Below are positions 23,491 to 34,913 of a stretch of 64,000 nt of DNA, in pieces. The stretch comes from Delphinus delphis (lineage: Eukaryota > Chordata > Mammalia > Artiodactyla > Delphinidae): NCBI RefSeq assembly GCF_949987515.2, contig NC_082692.2, positions 86,995,488-87,059,487 on the forward strand, in the 5' to 3' direction. The number at the start of each line of letters is the position of its first letter. Within the stretch, counting starts at the first letter, position 1. The position numbers were made by a program, and so were the translations under genes. The notes under the pieces were generated by a model. The model ran no database searches. It saw only the letters and a list, made by a program, of their open reading frames with translations, and was not told where the DNA came from.

Positions 23491-25128
23491 AAAGTCACAA
23501 ATGTTACCTCTGATTATTTCCAAAAAAAGAAAAGAAATTCTGACTTCAGTTATACATGGGAGCTCTGGATGAAACTGGGGTGAATAAGAATTGGAATTGT
23601 TGGAATTTGCTGTAGAACTTGGCCATCCCGACCCCTTCCTGGCTTCTGCCCAATTGGCAAGAACTGTGGTTTCGCAGTGGGTCCTGTGAGTCCTTAAGTA
23701 TCAGAAGATGACAGTTGGGGCTCCTTAAGAAAGTGGAGTCTTGCTGGATATATTTATTTGTGTTTGTGCCAGGCCTTTTAAGATGCCCTAAAAGTGTGCC
23801 AAGAATTGGATTTTCAGCGTCCTACCAAATCTGAGAATTTGAAAACCAATGTCTAGAGCATGCTGGGAAATCTGATAACTAGACCAATATGCAGTGGATA
23901 ATATTCCCCAAAGAGCAGCAAAACATCTTAGCTCAGGCTGTGGCTGATACTTCTGTTCTTAATTGAAATGTTTCTGCTTTAAAAGCTAGCGATGGTCTAT
24001 GCTAGGGAACGATAGAGTATTATGTGGGAAAACGATAAATTGCTCAAGAACTTTTTCATCTTTTGATAATTATGGTTTCAATTTTATTGTTTATGTGTAA
24101 CAATATGGATGAAATTATGTCTTCTCAGCAGCTGGTTTGAGGATTTTTTTTAACTGAGGAAATGTGGCCTTTGCTGAGGAGTTAGTTATATTCCGCCAGC
24201 TGTGGGGAAGGAGAAAGTGTGGGGCTGGGACAGGTTTTTATGTACAGGAAGGAAGGATGGGAGGGAGGGAGGGAGGGAGGGAGGGAGGGAGGGGGGAGGA
24301 TGGAAGGGAGAGAGGGAGGGAGGAAGGGAGGGAGGGAAGGAGGAAGGGACTTTACATTTATAAGCATCAGACCCTGGAGTGGAGACAAGGGCAAAGGGTA
24401 ACAGATGAGAGAGAGGAAAACCCACTGGTTAGTTGGAAAACAGCCCTGATCCAAGAGAAGGTCTAGTGGGGACCTTTTTCAGATAAACACCATGGGCTCC
24501 GAGAAAAAAGCATTCTCTCTCTCACTTAAAACTTCCATAGAATTTACATTGCTCATCAGAGCTCACAGTTTCAGATTCTTTTTGGAAAAGGAAGAAAGGA
24601 GCTGAGGCTGCCTCAAACTAGGCGTGAGGAAAAAGCAGCGCCTGCATGGGAGGAAACCAACATATGGTACACACAAGTGGCACATGCTAATTTTGGAAAA
24701 GTGAGACAATCTGGGTGAGCACAAGGAAGGAAAGAAGCCATCCAGATTTATACCACCCCAAGATAGCTGTTGTTAATGTGCCGATGCCTGCTGGTCCTTC
24801 TAGATTATTGTGCACAGTTGTGTTGTTCCATTATACTCTTCTTTAAAAAGAAAGTAGGATCCATGTAGTACACACTGATTTATAACTTTTTTCATTGGTT
24901 TAATCACACGCCGGGGCCACCTCTCTATGTGTAAGTTGTCATTGGTAGAGGCTATATAGAATATTGATACTAGAAGTACTGATTCCCTGGATTTTGCTAT
25001 TATAATTACTGGTCTGACAAATATCGTGACAGCTCAGTCTTGCAGACTTCCCTGGTTATTTCCTTCAGATACATTTTCCCTCCTCCCTTTTTTCCTCCCT
25101 ATTACCCTTTGTCAACAAACAGGTGCTG
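23491..25128. other. Non-genic sequence with a purine microsatellite
   Basis: No exon was recognised. Open frames at 24164-24466 on both strands are low-complexity products of the GGGA repeat. The rest may hold decayed DNA transposon pieces (about 23700-23880). Confidence 0.45.
24245..24352. repeat. (GGGA)n/(GGAA)n purine microsatellite
   Basis: About 105 bp of purine-only sequence is built from ggga and ggaa units with few interruptions. It can form a triplex or G-quadruplex-type structure. Confidence 0.9.
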
Positions 25129-25306
25129 TCTTAGTTAGCTTGGGCTGCTATAACAAAATACAGTGTGGACTGGGTGGCTTAAACAACAGACATTTATTCC
25201 AAAGTTCTGGAGGCTGGGAAGTCCAGGATCAAGACGATGGCAGATTCACTTCTGGGGGACAGCTCTCTTCCAGATTTGCAGATAACCGCCTTCTATGTCC
25301 TTACAT

Positions 25307-25343
<37 letters not shown>

Positions 25344-25551
25344 AGGGAGGGAGGGAGAGAAAAAAAGCTGTCTCTCCTCTCCTTATCAGGACACTAATCC
25401 CATCATGGGGGTCCCACTTTCATGACCTCATCAAACTTAATCCACTCCCAGAGGACTCACCTCCAAGTACCATCACACTGGGGGGAGGGGTAGAGTTTTA
25501 ACGTATGAATTTTGGGAGGGACACGAAACATTCAGTCCATAGCAGTTGCTG
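25129..25551 (-). mobile_element. Solo LTR, MaLR type
   Basis: Read on the - strand it starts near TGCTATGGACTGAATG and ends near CTAACTAAGACA, the form of a MaLR (MST/MLT1 group) LTR. Sense-strand marks are 'gggctgctataacaaaatac', 'tggaggctgggaagtcca' and 'gtatgaattttgggaggg'. A (GA)n/(GGGA)n run has expanded inside it. No internal retroviral sequence adjoins it. Confidence 0.8.
25309..25362. repeat. (GA)n(GGGA)n microsatellite inside an LTR
   Basis: The run starts at the 'gcagagaga' of the LTR and passes from ga units to ggga units. Confidence 0.92.
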
Positions 25552-25559
25552 AATGCTTC

Positions 25560-25900
25560 CTCAGTGTTGGGGGCCCTGGGTGAAGTTCTGGAGATACCGA
25601 TCTGTTAACCTTCACTTGAAAGACACAGGCATTAATCAAACAGCCCTGAAGAAAAAATACTAAATAGCTACTGAAACAAGTGCTATACCAAGGAGATGTA
25701 TGGTCCCATGGGGACCTAGAGCGAGGATTTGACTAATTTAGGGAAGTCACTGGAAGACTTCTTTGAAGAGGTAACACTTGAGCTGGGATGTGAAGGATGA
25801 ACGGGAATTAATTAGGGCAAGAGAGAAGGAAAGAGGATCACAGGGAAAAGGAAGAGCAGATGCAGGGGCTTGAGGGCAGGAAGGAATATGCTAGAACAAA
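25560..25900 (+). repeat. Ancient dispersed repeat (family not named), 5' part
   Basis: It shares 'gaagacttctttgaagaggtaac' and 'gagctgggatgtgaaggatg', then 'gatgcaggggcttgagggcagg', with the related copies near 34.4 and 41.6 kb. Confidence 0.6.
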
Positions 25901-26210
25901 GGACTAAATGAAGATCAATATTATGAAAGTAGACTTACCCAGGAAGTAGCAAGGAACTGCTACCGGCAAAGAATAGAGTATGTCCGAGCCTTATTTTAAG
26001 TAACGTTACCCTTAAGATATGTAGTATCACATTTCATTGTATTGTTTTAAATACTCCACTGAGTGTCAATCTACCCCAGTGAGAAAATTTAAATAAGAAT
26101 CTATTGGATGTTGGATACGGTGTTGAGAAGGCTGAGTAAACCTAAGCGAACCTGAAAACAATCATTTAAGAAATACCACCTTCATTGTGTTTGTGACTCC
26201 TTTTAACAGC

Positions 26211-26254
26211 CCACACTTAAAACCTCACACTTAAAAGCCCACACTTAAAAGCTC
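26211..26254. repeat. Three short tandem units
   Basis: 'cacacttaaaa' occurs three times, about 14-16 bp apart. This is too few and too degenerate for any array. Confidence 0.7.
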
Positions 26255-26970
26255 ATCTGAGATGGGCTTAGAGAAGACACATACATCACCAGTGCACAAG
26301 TCAGCAGAATACCTAGACGGCCTCGGCCACACTTGGTAGGCTCCATCAAAGGACCATTTCCCCAGTCACTAATCCTGGGCCCTGTCTTTCTCAGCTAGCA
26401 AAATATGCTATCTACAGAGCAAAACAATGTGGACCCAAGGCAAGAAGGCTATCATTCAGCTGATAGAACTCCATGATATTCTTGGACAAGGTACAGAATT
26501 AGAACATAATTTCATGAAAATGTCCATGTTTTTTGATATGTCTATTGGTTGACAACACTCGTGAGGCCTGTAAGGAAAATACTGTTTATTACTCAAAGGT
26601 AATACTTGGTAATCACTTCAGATTCACTTGCGCCCTCATCCGGGTACCTATGTGTCAGGTGCAATCAGCAAGACCATGCCAGTGGCCCGCTTTGTCTTAC
26701 GCTCATCTTGGTGTAACACAAGCCTATCAGGTTGCTTGCCTCACTTTTAGTTCCGTGATTTTTCACAGGAACAGTGAAAAATGAAAAAAAAAAAAAAAAA
26801 GAAAAAAGAAGAAAAGCAAGGTTTGAAAGCCACCACTTCTTTTATTCACTTTCCCAATCTTTTATCCAATATGTAATCTGGTCTTATTTTCATACTGATG
26901 AAAATTAAGACCATATTGCACAACTAATGTCTTAGTTTCACAGGGAAACTCAGAAAATTTGATCCATTTT

Positions 26971-27024
26971 AGTTATAAGTGATTAAGTTCATTTTAAAGT
27001 TATAAGTGATTAAGTTCATTTTAA
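26971..27024. repeat. 27-bp perfect tandem duplication
   Basis: The unit starting 'agttataagtgattaagttc' at 26971-26997 repeats exactly at 26998-27024. Confidence 0.92.
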
Positions 27025-27260
27025 AGTCTGTTCTTTTCTTAAAACGTTCCCTTACTCTATGCTAGAAGTATAACTTTTCTTTGCAGAAACTTTTCGGGCT
27101 TTTTCTTTCTCTTTGTTAGTGGTCTAGAAGGACCCCAGTTTAAAGCTCTTTATCTATGCTTTCAGAAAGACCAAGCCGGCAGCAGTCAAAAGTAAACAGG
27201 CTTAGTTTTAAAGCAAGTTTCATTTAAGAAACAAGTGATTTAATTGCCAAAGAACTGAGG

Positions 27261-27310
27261 GGAAAACAAAGAAAATGGATGGCTGGGAAAACAAAGAAAA
27301 TGGATTGCTA
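27261..27310. repeat. About 25-bp tandem duplication
   Basis: 'gggaaaacaaagaaaatgga' followed by 'tggct' and then again by 'ttgct' forms two adjacent near-identical units. Confidence 0.8.
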
Positions 27311-27354
27311 GGAAAACTCTCCAGTCAAACCACTGCACTCAGTGAAAATGACCA

Positions 27355-28193
27355 CAGTGCTACCCCCTTATCCACTGGAGATATTTTCCAAGACCCCTCC
27401 CCACTGGCAGTGGATGCCTGAAACCACGAGCAGTACCAAATTCTACATATGCCACCTTTTTCTCCTATACGTACATACCTATGATCAAGTTTAATTATAA
27501 ATTAGGCACAGTACGAGATTAACAACGACAACTAATAATAAAAATCGAACAATTATAACAGTAGACTGTAAGAAAAGTTATGTGAACACAATCTCTTTCT
27601 CTCAAAATATCTTACTGTACAAAATTAATGTCTTTTCCACCTTAACTGTGGCCGTAACTTTTGCAGTCTGAGATGCAACAGCAAAGCTAGCGTGAGTTTA
27701 CTTTGCCTCCTTCACAATTTCATGGATAGAAGATGCACCTTACCCTAGATCTAAACAACCTCAGCAGACGATTTTTTTCTTTCCTTATTAAGTCGAGAAC
27801 TCTCACCTTTTCACTTCAAGGAAGCACTTTAAAGCTTCTCCTTGGCACACCGGACTGGTCAGCCTCACAACTCTTATGCTTTGGGGGTCATTATTAAGTA
27901 AAATAAGGGTCACTTGAACACAAGCGCTGTGATACCCTGACAGTGGATCTGATAACCCAGATGGCTACTAAGTGGCTAACACGCCGGATATGCTGGACAA
28001 AGGGATGATTCCCGTTCTGGGTGGAACCAAGTGGGACGGCAGGAGATTTCATCACGCTACTCAGAAACGTGCACAACTTAAAACGTATCAATTGTTTATT
28101 TCCGGAATTTTCCATTTAATATTTTCAGACCACAGTTGACTGCGAGTAAATGAAACTGTGGGAAATGAAACTTCGGATAAGGGGGGACTACAG
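27355..28193. mobile_element. Tigger-type (MER44-like) DNA transposon
   Basis: The ends are inverted repeats: the left has 'cccccttatcc' at 27362-27372, and the right has 'ggataagggggg' near 28175-28186, which is its complement. The size of about 840 bp fits a non-autonomous Tc1/mariner-Tigger element. The interior is A/T-rich and non-coding, with no transposase motif. The TA target duplication is clear only on the right ('cagta'). Confidence 0.75.
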
Positions 28194-28320
28194 TAAGGGC
28201 AATAGAGGAAAACAGTGTGCTCCATTGAATCCCTCATCTTGTGTTCCCGAATTGTCCCTTTCAAGTATATAGTCAGTGTGCCAAATATTGGCTCTATGTA
28301 GGCCAACCATTACATACAGC

Positions 28321-28447
28321 CTGGCACCAAATTTTTGTTTTTTGCGGTACGCGGGCCTCTCACTGTTGTGGCCTCTCCCGTTGCGGAGCACAGGCTCCGG
28401 ACGCGCAGGCTCAGCGGCCATGGCTCACGGGCTGGCACCGAATTTTT
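28321..28447 (-). mobile_element. 5'-truncated CHR SINE with target duplication
   Basis: Only the 3' part of the SINE is present (28337-28431, about 95 bp): a T-rich tail, 'gcggtacgcgggcctctcac', then the body as far as 'catggctcacgg'. The tRNA-like half is missing. The flanks ctggcaccaaattttt (28321-28336) and ctggcaccgaattttt (28432-28447) differ at one of 16 positions, so this is the real insertion boundary and not a later deletion. Confidence 0.93.
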
Positions 28448-29109
28448 AACAGTTGTTTAATACAACACAGCTAACTGGTTCTGTGTAATTGGAATATGTG
28501 GATATGATTTCGAAAAATCTCCAACAAATACAGTTCCATGGAAGCTCGATCCACCCAAGGGTTTCTTCTGAGCTCTTAAATGCTACTTGAATCATTTTTT
28601 AGCAACTGAAGCTTCTATTCATCCTCTCTTTATAACACTGTCTTTTCTACTTAGAGGAAACCTGATCTTTTTCTCTCAAATCTGTTTTCAAGATGAACAA
28701 AATGAGATTTCTCTCTCACAATGTGCCATGTGCCAAGCTTTGTTGGGAATAAAAACAAAGGGAGAAAGAAAAATAAATAAATACAGCAACGATTATTCAA
28801 AGCATGATAAACGATGATATAAGAAGCAAACTGTAAGTGTGTCAGAGGCGTTGGGGGTGGCACACCACCAGGGTAGTTCCGAAGTGTCACAGAGAATTGG
28901 GGTTCATCAATAATTTCACCCCACAAATACATGATCTCCTATCTTGTTCTGGAAACTGTGATTATGAGGCCACACCAAGAGGATCCTCTACCACTAAGAG
29001 CTGCTTTATGTATATTTCTTTTTCTTTTTCTAGTTTAGTGGCAAGTAAAGCCCGTAGGATAAGGAAATTTGAGTTTTCGTCCCAGCTCTGCCATTAACTT
29101 GTGTTTCAG

Positions 29110-29560
29110 TCAGCTACTGTCTTAATTACGCCGCAAAACAAAACATCCCAAATCTCAGTGGCGCACAACAATAAATATTTATTGCTTGCTCGCTGGACTG
29201 TCAGCTGCTCTGCTTCTGGCTGTGAGTCTACGGGTCATTACCAATCTACTCCACGCTGCCAATCAAGGTCAGGCCTACTTCAAGGGTCTCTCATGCCTGG
29301 GTCAGACTGAAGGGGCGGTGGCTACCTGGGGCATATTGTTCTCATGGAGGAGGTCAGAGGGCAAATGGAAACATGTAATTCCTCTGAAGACCTGTGAGTG
29401 CAACTGGTACACTGTCACATCCACCCTCAGGGACCTTCCTTCCTTATCTGGCCAAAGGAAGTCAGCTGACCAAACCTAAGGTCCAAGAAGGGGGACAGGG
29501 ATGAGGGAAGAATCCTCCACCGTTGGAGGGGAATGAGAAGTGGATACTGCCTGCACAGTA
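29110..29560 (-). mobile_element. MLT1-type LTR relic
   Basis: Antisense MLT1 order: 'agctactgtcttaattacgcc', 'aatctcagtggcgcacaaca', 'ataaatatttattgcttgctc' and a diverged remainder. The downstream edge is approximate. Confidence 0.65.
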
Positions 29561-29935
29561 ACAGAATTTACCATAACCGAATTTCAAGTAACAACTGTAT
29601 TTTCTGTTTTTTAAATTTGTAAATAAGGCTTTGGATCACATAGGCAGAGAGAAATCTCTCCTGCCAAAGATCAAGTCAGGTGACAAGGGTTATTAACTAC
29701 CCTTTCTGAAAGTCAAAATTAAATAAACTTAATGATTTCCATAAAAATCATTATTTAGGTTGAGTATATTTAAGCGTCCGAAGGTCAATGAGAAAGTTGC
29801 TGTTGCTTTTTAGCCTCTTGAATTTTTTATTCCAGCCTCTTGGAGAAGACACACTCAGACAAGTAAACAAAGCTAGCCAGGTCGCATATGGCAACCTGCC
29901 ACCTCCACCCCAGGGGTTTTGTTACGGGGTTAAAT

Positions 29936-30508
29936 CAGGGTTTAAAAACTATGGCCTAGGGCTTCCCTGGTGGCGCAGTGGTTGAGAGTCCACCTGCCGA
30001 TGCAGGGGACACGGGTTTGTGCCCCGGTCCAGGAAGATCCCACATGCCGCGGAGCGGCTGGGCCCGTGAGCCATGGCCGCTGAGCCTGCACGTCCAGAGC
30101 CTGTGCTCCGCAACGGGAGAGGCCACAACAGTGAGAGGCCCACGTACCGCAAAAAAACCAAAAAAAAACCCAAAAAACTATGGCCTATAGGCCAAATCTG
30201 GCCCACTGCCTGTTTCTGTAGAGCCTGTGACCTAAGGATGGTCATTTTTATATTTATAAATGGTTGTAAAAAAACAAAAGAAAATAATATTTTAAAACTG
30301 TGAAAATATACGAAATTCAAATTTCAGTGGCCACAAGAAAGCTTTATTGGAACATAGCCACACCCATCATTTGCATATTATATCTGACGGCTTTTGGTGC
30401 TATAGCAGCAGAGTCAAGTAGTTGCCATGGAGAACACACGGCCTGAAAAGCTGGAAACATTTGCTATATCTTTACTGGCCTACTACAAGAAACATTTGCC
30501 AACCTCTG
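29936..30508 (+). mobile_element. hAT-type DNA transposon relic, split by a SINE
   Basis: The ends are imperfect inverted repeats: cagggtttaaaaactatgg on the left, and a right end whose complement reads cagaggttggcaaatg. Inside are 'ggccaaatctggcccactgcc', 'ttattggaacatagccac' and 'agagtcaagtagttgcca'. A CHR SINE is inserted 23 bp from the left end. A second copy of the family lies at 35561-35767 in the opposite direction. Confidence 0.75.
29944..30187 (+). mobile_element. CHR-type SINE with perfect 15-bp target duplication
   Basis: The SINE (29959-30172) has the head 'gggcttccctggtggcgcag', the body and an A-rich tail with CC interruptions. It is bounded by aaaaactatggccta at 29944-29958 and 30173-30187, an exact duplication of the host transposon. 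It is the youngest layer at this site. Confidence 0.96.
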
Positions 30509-32130
30509 GACTAAGTGATTTACTCAAACACAAAATACCATAATTCTATATGGTTCTCCAACAGTTTGAAGCCTAGTCTTAAATAGGTTTGAAGCCTGAC
30601 AGTTCTGTACCATGAAACAGAGAGGTGAGCCCAAGATCTATGAGTCCATTTGTACCCTTGAGTGTACGTCACTTTGAGAAAGCAGGAAACCCAGATGTAG
30701 TGGTCCCTGGCTCTCCCCTGATACGCTCCACAGACTGCAACTTAGAGTCACTGTTTTCTGTAATGATGGAGGCAGTACCACCCCTCTGCTGCTTAGGTAA
30801 AATTCCATATTCCTCCCCCTAGGTGTATCTTAGCACTGGCCAGAGGTAAGTATTCAGCTACTCAAGGACTTATGGCACATGCGTCCACGTCATCTCGATT
30901 TATGTTTCATATTTCACTTTGAGTAACGCCATACACAGCCCCTCCGCTAACAATGATTTACATTTCATGGTGGCTTATGCAACAATCTGATTTCTGCCCA
31001 TTGCTTTTCACACACATTTTTTTTTAAACCTTCATAAGCTTAGATATTGATTGAACTTTTGTTTTATAAAAACAAATGTCATCTCACAAGGGGAGATGGC
31101 TCTTGTTATAAACACAAGCGTGTACGACTGTAAAACGTAATGAAATTCACAACCAAACGTTATAATGAAATGGCCTCAGGACAGCAGCGATCTCATCGGC
31201 CTCCAGTGAGTCACAGATGATTGGCTGGAATCCTACACAGGTGACTGAGTTGCCTCACAACACACAGGGGACGAGGGGACATACATTTCATGACCCAACT
31301 CTGCGCGCCCTGTCGCGCTTTATTGCTTGCATATTTCTGTCCAAACCTGTCCTGGCAATGTAGCCGCACAGAAATTATAGTCTGCAAACCGCCCTCATCA
31401 GGAGACGTGAACGAATATTTCACCTCCTGAGAAAGGACCAGTTCCTTTCGGAGCAGCACCCAGATGAAACCCAGGCTTTGGGGGCCCTGGCTGAGGCTTG
31501 CAGCTCTGAAAAGGAGCACAAAGGGGTAACTGCTCCCTCCTCCCTATTTGTTCTGAAGCCTTCTTTTGATAATTCTCTGGAGGAATAGAAAATGTGTTCT
31601 TACAACTTGTACTACATGCTTTACGGAGTTGAACAGCATCACTGAGAAAGTTGACACGACTTTGAGTTAACGCAATATAAATATCTGAGCATCTTGGAGG
31701 AGTAACAGCACGGAGACAGCTTTCCAAACTTTCACTCCAAAATGAAACCGTGAGCTTTATCACGAAACTTGGGAGGTGCTGGGAGGTCACTGAAATTACT
31801 CAGGGAGCCATTTGCTGCACTTGGTTGTCTGCTGGTGCTGGGTAAGGCAGGTGGGTAGCACGAGTACATTTTAAGAAATATAACGCCAGCCTTGTCATGG
31901 CACTGACTGATGCTAACGAGGGAAAATGTACGGGATCATCTAGCTACATGGGGCTACTGGTGACTTCGAAAAACATCTATCCAATTTGAAAAGAAATGAG
32001 TAAACAGTATTTCATTATTTTGAGAACAAAGCAAATACCTCCATTTTGGGAATCACACTAGCCTTGGCACATTCACTACCAGTGACTACTTCCAAGGGTA
32101 TCTGCAGTCCTTTTTTGATGGCATTTAGGT
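30509..32130. other. Single-copy sequence, no gene recognised
   Basis: A 130-codon open frame on the - strand (31398-31790) matches no family I recognise. The region is low in repeats, so it could hold conserved non-coding sequence, but nothing in the text alone shows this. Confidence 0.4.
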
Positions 32131-32134
32131 AGCA

Positions 32135-32370
32135 GACTGGTCAAGGGCAGACTCTGAAACCAGACCACCAGGGACTGAGTCCTGGTCTGCCATGTATAAG
32201 CTCTGTGACTTTCAGCAACTTAGTCGGTATCTCTGTGCCTCTGTCACCCTTCCAGAAAGACCAGGATAATAATAGTAGCTGGCGACTGTGTTGATGCTAT
32301 GAGTTAATCCGTGAGAAGAGCACAGCGCCTGGCACATGGTCAGTGCTTCACTGATATCAGTTATTATTAA
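32135..32370 (+). mobile_element. MIR SINE, nearly full length
   Basis: All parts are in order: a tRNA-like start, 'gtctgccatgtataagctctg', 'tctctgtgcctctgtc', 'aataataatagtagctggc', and 'agcgcctggcacatggtcagtg'. Confidence 0.9.
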
Positions 32371-32439
32371 TTATTTGGTATATACATTCATACATCCACA
32401 CAGGACACTACAATCACTTATGTACAAAGAAAGATGCAG

Positions 32440-32630
32440 GAGAACTAACATTTATTGCATACCATGGGCTAGGTCTTAGCTGACTACTCTCTATTTATTA
32501 TCTTATTTAATTCTTCTAATAATCTTATAGTGCAAGATACTATCTCCACAAATGAGAAAAAAAAATATCTCCAAAGGCAAACAAGTCAGAAAGTGCTCAT
32601 CAGCTCTGGTAGAGCTAGTGTCAGCATGTT
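32440..32630 (-). mobile_element. MIR-type SINE relic
   Basis: 'aacatttattgcataccatgg' followed by 'aatgagaaaaaaaaatatctcc' and 'aacaagtcagaaagtg' matches a decayed antisense MIR/MIR3. Confidence 0.6.
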
Positions 32631-32668
32631 GCTTATAAATCTACACCAGGTTAAAGAGCTGGGACTTT

Positions 32669-32779
32669 GGATGTAATTGCTGCCTCTATCTCTTACTAAC
32701 TGTGATCATTTTAACCTCTTTCAATGGATTTAATTGCTGCCTCTATCTCTTACTAACTGTGATCTTTTTAACCTCTTTA
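32669..32779. repeat. 57-bp tandem duplication
   Basis: The unit starting 'ggatgtaattgctgcctcta' at 32669 recurs with period 57 as 'ggatttaattgctgcctcta' at 32726, with only a few differences. The unit itself resembles part of a MIR. Confidence 0.9.
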
Positions 32780-33199
32780 AATCTCATTTTTCTCCCTGCA
32801 AACAGTACCCAATAACAGAACTACTTCATGGTTACAGCAGAAACTTTAAATGATATATTAACACCTACGAATGCTTAGCACAGTACTCAATAGTTGCAAG
32901 ATAGCGAACAGTAGCCATTAGTCATTATAACATAAGATCTGTGTGTACCCATGGCTCTCTGTTGCCCCCTTCACAACATTTATTGTGTTGTTAACCCACC
33001 CATCACCACTGTCAAAGAGTGAGCTGTGTGCTAGTGGTTTCTTCCCCCCTCTGTGGATCACTGTGTGTCTTTTGCTTCTGGGACAAAGATTCTGGCACAC
33101 CTCTGGTCATCAGTAAATACAATAAAGAGGTGTTGAATGGCTAAATAAATCCATTTTTATATTTAAGTCATCCATTCTTGCGTTTTCACTGCAAGTATA

Positions 33200-33560
33200 A
33201 AAAGAAGATACTACACGTACAGTGGAATATTATTCATCCTTAAAAAAGAAGGAAATCCTGCCACATGAGACAACAGGGATGACCTGGGGGACATAATGCT
33301 AAGCCAGTCACAGAAGGACAAGTACTGCATGATACCACGTACATGAGGTATCTAACATAGTCAAGCGCAGGAGCAGAGAGTAGAAAGGTGGTTTTCACGG
33401 GGAAGTGGGGAGTGGCTCTTCAATGGGTATAAAGTTTTAGTCACGCAAGGTGGTCAAGTTCTAGAGATCCACTGTACAACATTGTGCCTGTAGTTAGCAG
33501 TTATCGTGCACACTTAAAAAAGTTGGTTAGGAGGGTGGATCTCATGTATTCCTAACACAA
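33200..33560 (+). mobile_element. Old L1M 3' end
   Basis: 'cagtggaatattattcatcc', 'aatgctaagccagtcacag', 'ggataccacg'-like text and 'ataaagttttagtcacgcaa' follow the end of L1M ORF2 and its 3' UTR. The copy is heavily diverged and non-coding. Confidence 0.85.
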
Positions 33561-33839
33561 TATTGAGAGAGAGAACATTAGAACTGAAATTCTTCAAATA
33601 GTTCCCATCTTAATTTCAAGGGAACTTTGCCCGAGAAACCTGTTCTGATTTTTCTTTTAATTTGGCGTGAAGAAACTGATATCTTATGAATGACCCTAAT
33701 GGGCCCTTTTGTTCTTTAAAGAAAGAGAAAGAGCAATGGAAACAAGAAGTGATCATGGCCGCCTGGGACTTGAAAGATGCTGCTTAGTGATATGGTACCA
33801 TCAGCATCAAACTGCTACTAACCTTAGCTCTTTCTCTGT

Positions 33840-34050
33840 GCAGCAAACTGTACCGAGACCTTTTAAATGATATCTTATTCAGCCTTCCCATCAAACCGAT
33901 GAATGCAAATTTTCAGTCCTATTTTCTCAGTGAAAAAAATGTAGATGTCCAGAGAAGTTAAGTGACTTGCCCAAGGCCATACAGCGGCCATGTGTCAGAT
34001 CCAGGGCTGAAACATGGCTCAATCTGACTCCAGAGCCACACCCTTGCTGT
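33840..34050 (-). mobile_element. MIR SINE relic
   Basis: 'agagaagttaagtgacttgcc' and 'aaggccatacagcggcc' form the antisense MIR core. Confidence 0.85.
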
Positions 34051-34189
34051 CTCCCTTTATTCACCTAGCCTGTCAATAGTCATCAAGTATCTACCATTAA
34101 GTGAGTAAATAATTTTAAAGAGTTTAGAACAGTGTCAGATACAAAATAAGTGCTGTGTGTGTTTGACAAAAATAACTAAATTCTTGGCT

Positions 34190-34500
34190 TGAATGGAATC
34201 GATCAGTGAACAAAGCACACTACCATCCCTGCTCTTGTGAAGCTTACAAGAGGGGACATATAACAGAGGGGACACATGATAAACAATGCGTATAGTTAAC
34301 AAGTAGTAGAGTCGGGCAGAAGGTCATACATGCATGGAAAAATAGATCAGGGCAACAAAGATGGGGCAGGAATATTCACAGGGGTGGTAGGTTGCATGGC
34401 AACGTGGTGGTCAGGGCAGGACTTACAGAGAAGATAAACTCTGAGTGAAAAGTGGTGGCTCTCTCAGGGAAGGGGACTCCTGACAGGGGACAGCCAGAGC
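34190..34500 (+). repeat. Ancient dispersed repeat (family not named), 5' part
   Basis: 'gatcagtgaacaaagcacac', 'cttgtgaagcttacaagag', 'gataaacaatg' and 'acgtggtggtcagggcagg' are the family landmarks also seen near 41.3-41.6 kb. Confidence 0.6.
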
Positions 34501-34913
34501 AAGGGGCCGAGGGTGACTGAGGTACAGCACAGCACACAGGCCACGTGTCGGGACTGGAGTGACCAAGGGCCAGAGAGGCAGAAAGGGATGTCGCAGAGGT
34601 GATGGGTGGTGATGGATACTGTGTAGGGCGTCCTCTCAAGCTGCTGGAGTAGGACCCCACACCCTGACTCCTAGAGGCTGGTCCGTTATTTGGAATTCCT
34701 GCTTGCAGACATGTAGAAGGTCTGAGCAACCCCTTCCAATGCTGACATTTTGGGATCGAGAGAGTTAAGATAGAATATTCAGGCGCCAGCTGGTCAGCAG
34801 GGTCTGCTCATTCCATGAACATTAGATCATGCAAAGGGCAAGGGTGACTTGAGTGACTGCAAACCTATAACATCTGTCAGCCATGCATAGATAAAGGTGC
34901 CACGAATAATTTG

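Larger units (their letters stand above)
26100..27350. other. Non-genic sequence with short tandem duplications
   Basis: A poly-A-rich run lies at 26783-26818, a perfect 27-bp duplication at 26971-27024, and an imperfect one near 27260-27310. No exon was recognised. Confidence 0.5.

Noticed and set aside
24164..24466. Gly/Glu/Arg-rich and Pro/Ser-rich frames
   Set aside because: They are translations of the GGGA microsatellite and its complement.
26211..26254. Three short direct repeats as a CRISPR-like array
   Set aside because: There are three imperfect 14-16-bp units with no spacers, in mammalian DNA. It is a simple tandem repeat.
28188..28474. Similar proline/arginine-rich frames on both strands, seen at 28.2, 30.1, 20.7 and 40.7 kb, as a gene family
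   Set aside because: They share sequence only because they are the same SINE. The low stop content of the G+C-rich SINE explains them.
31398..31790. 130-codon - strand frame in repeat-poor DNA
   Set aside because: No domain, signal or family likeness was seen, and a frame of this length occurs by chance in 64 kb. No splice or promoter context supports it.
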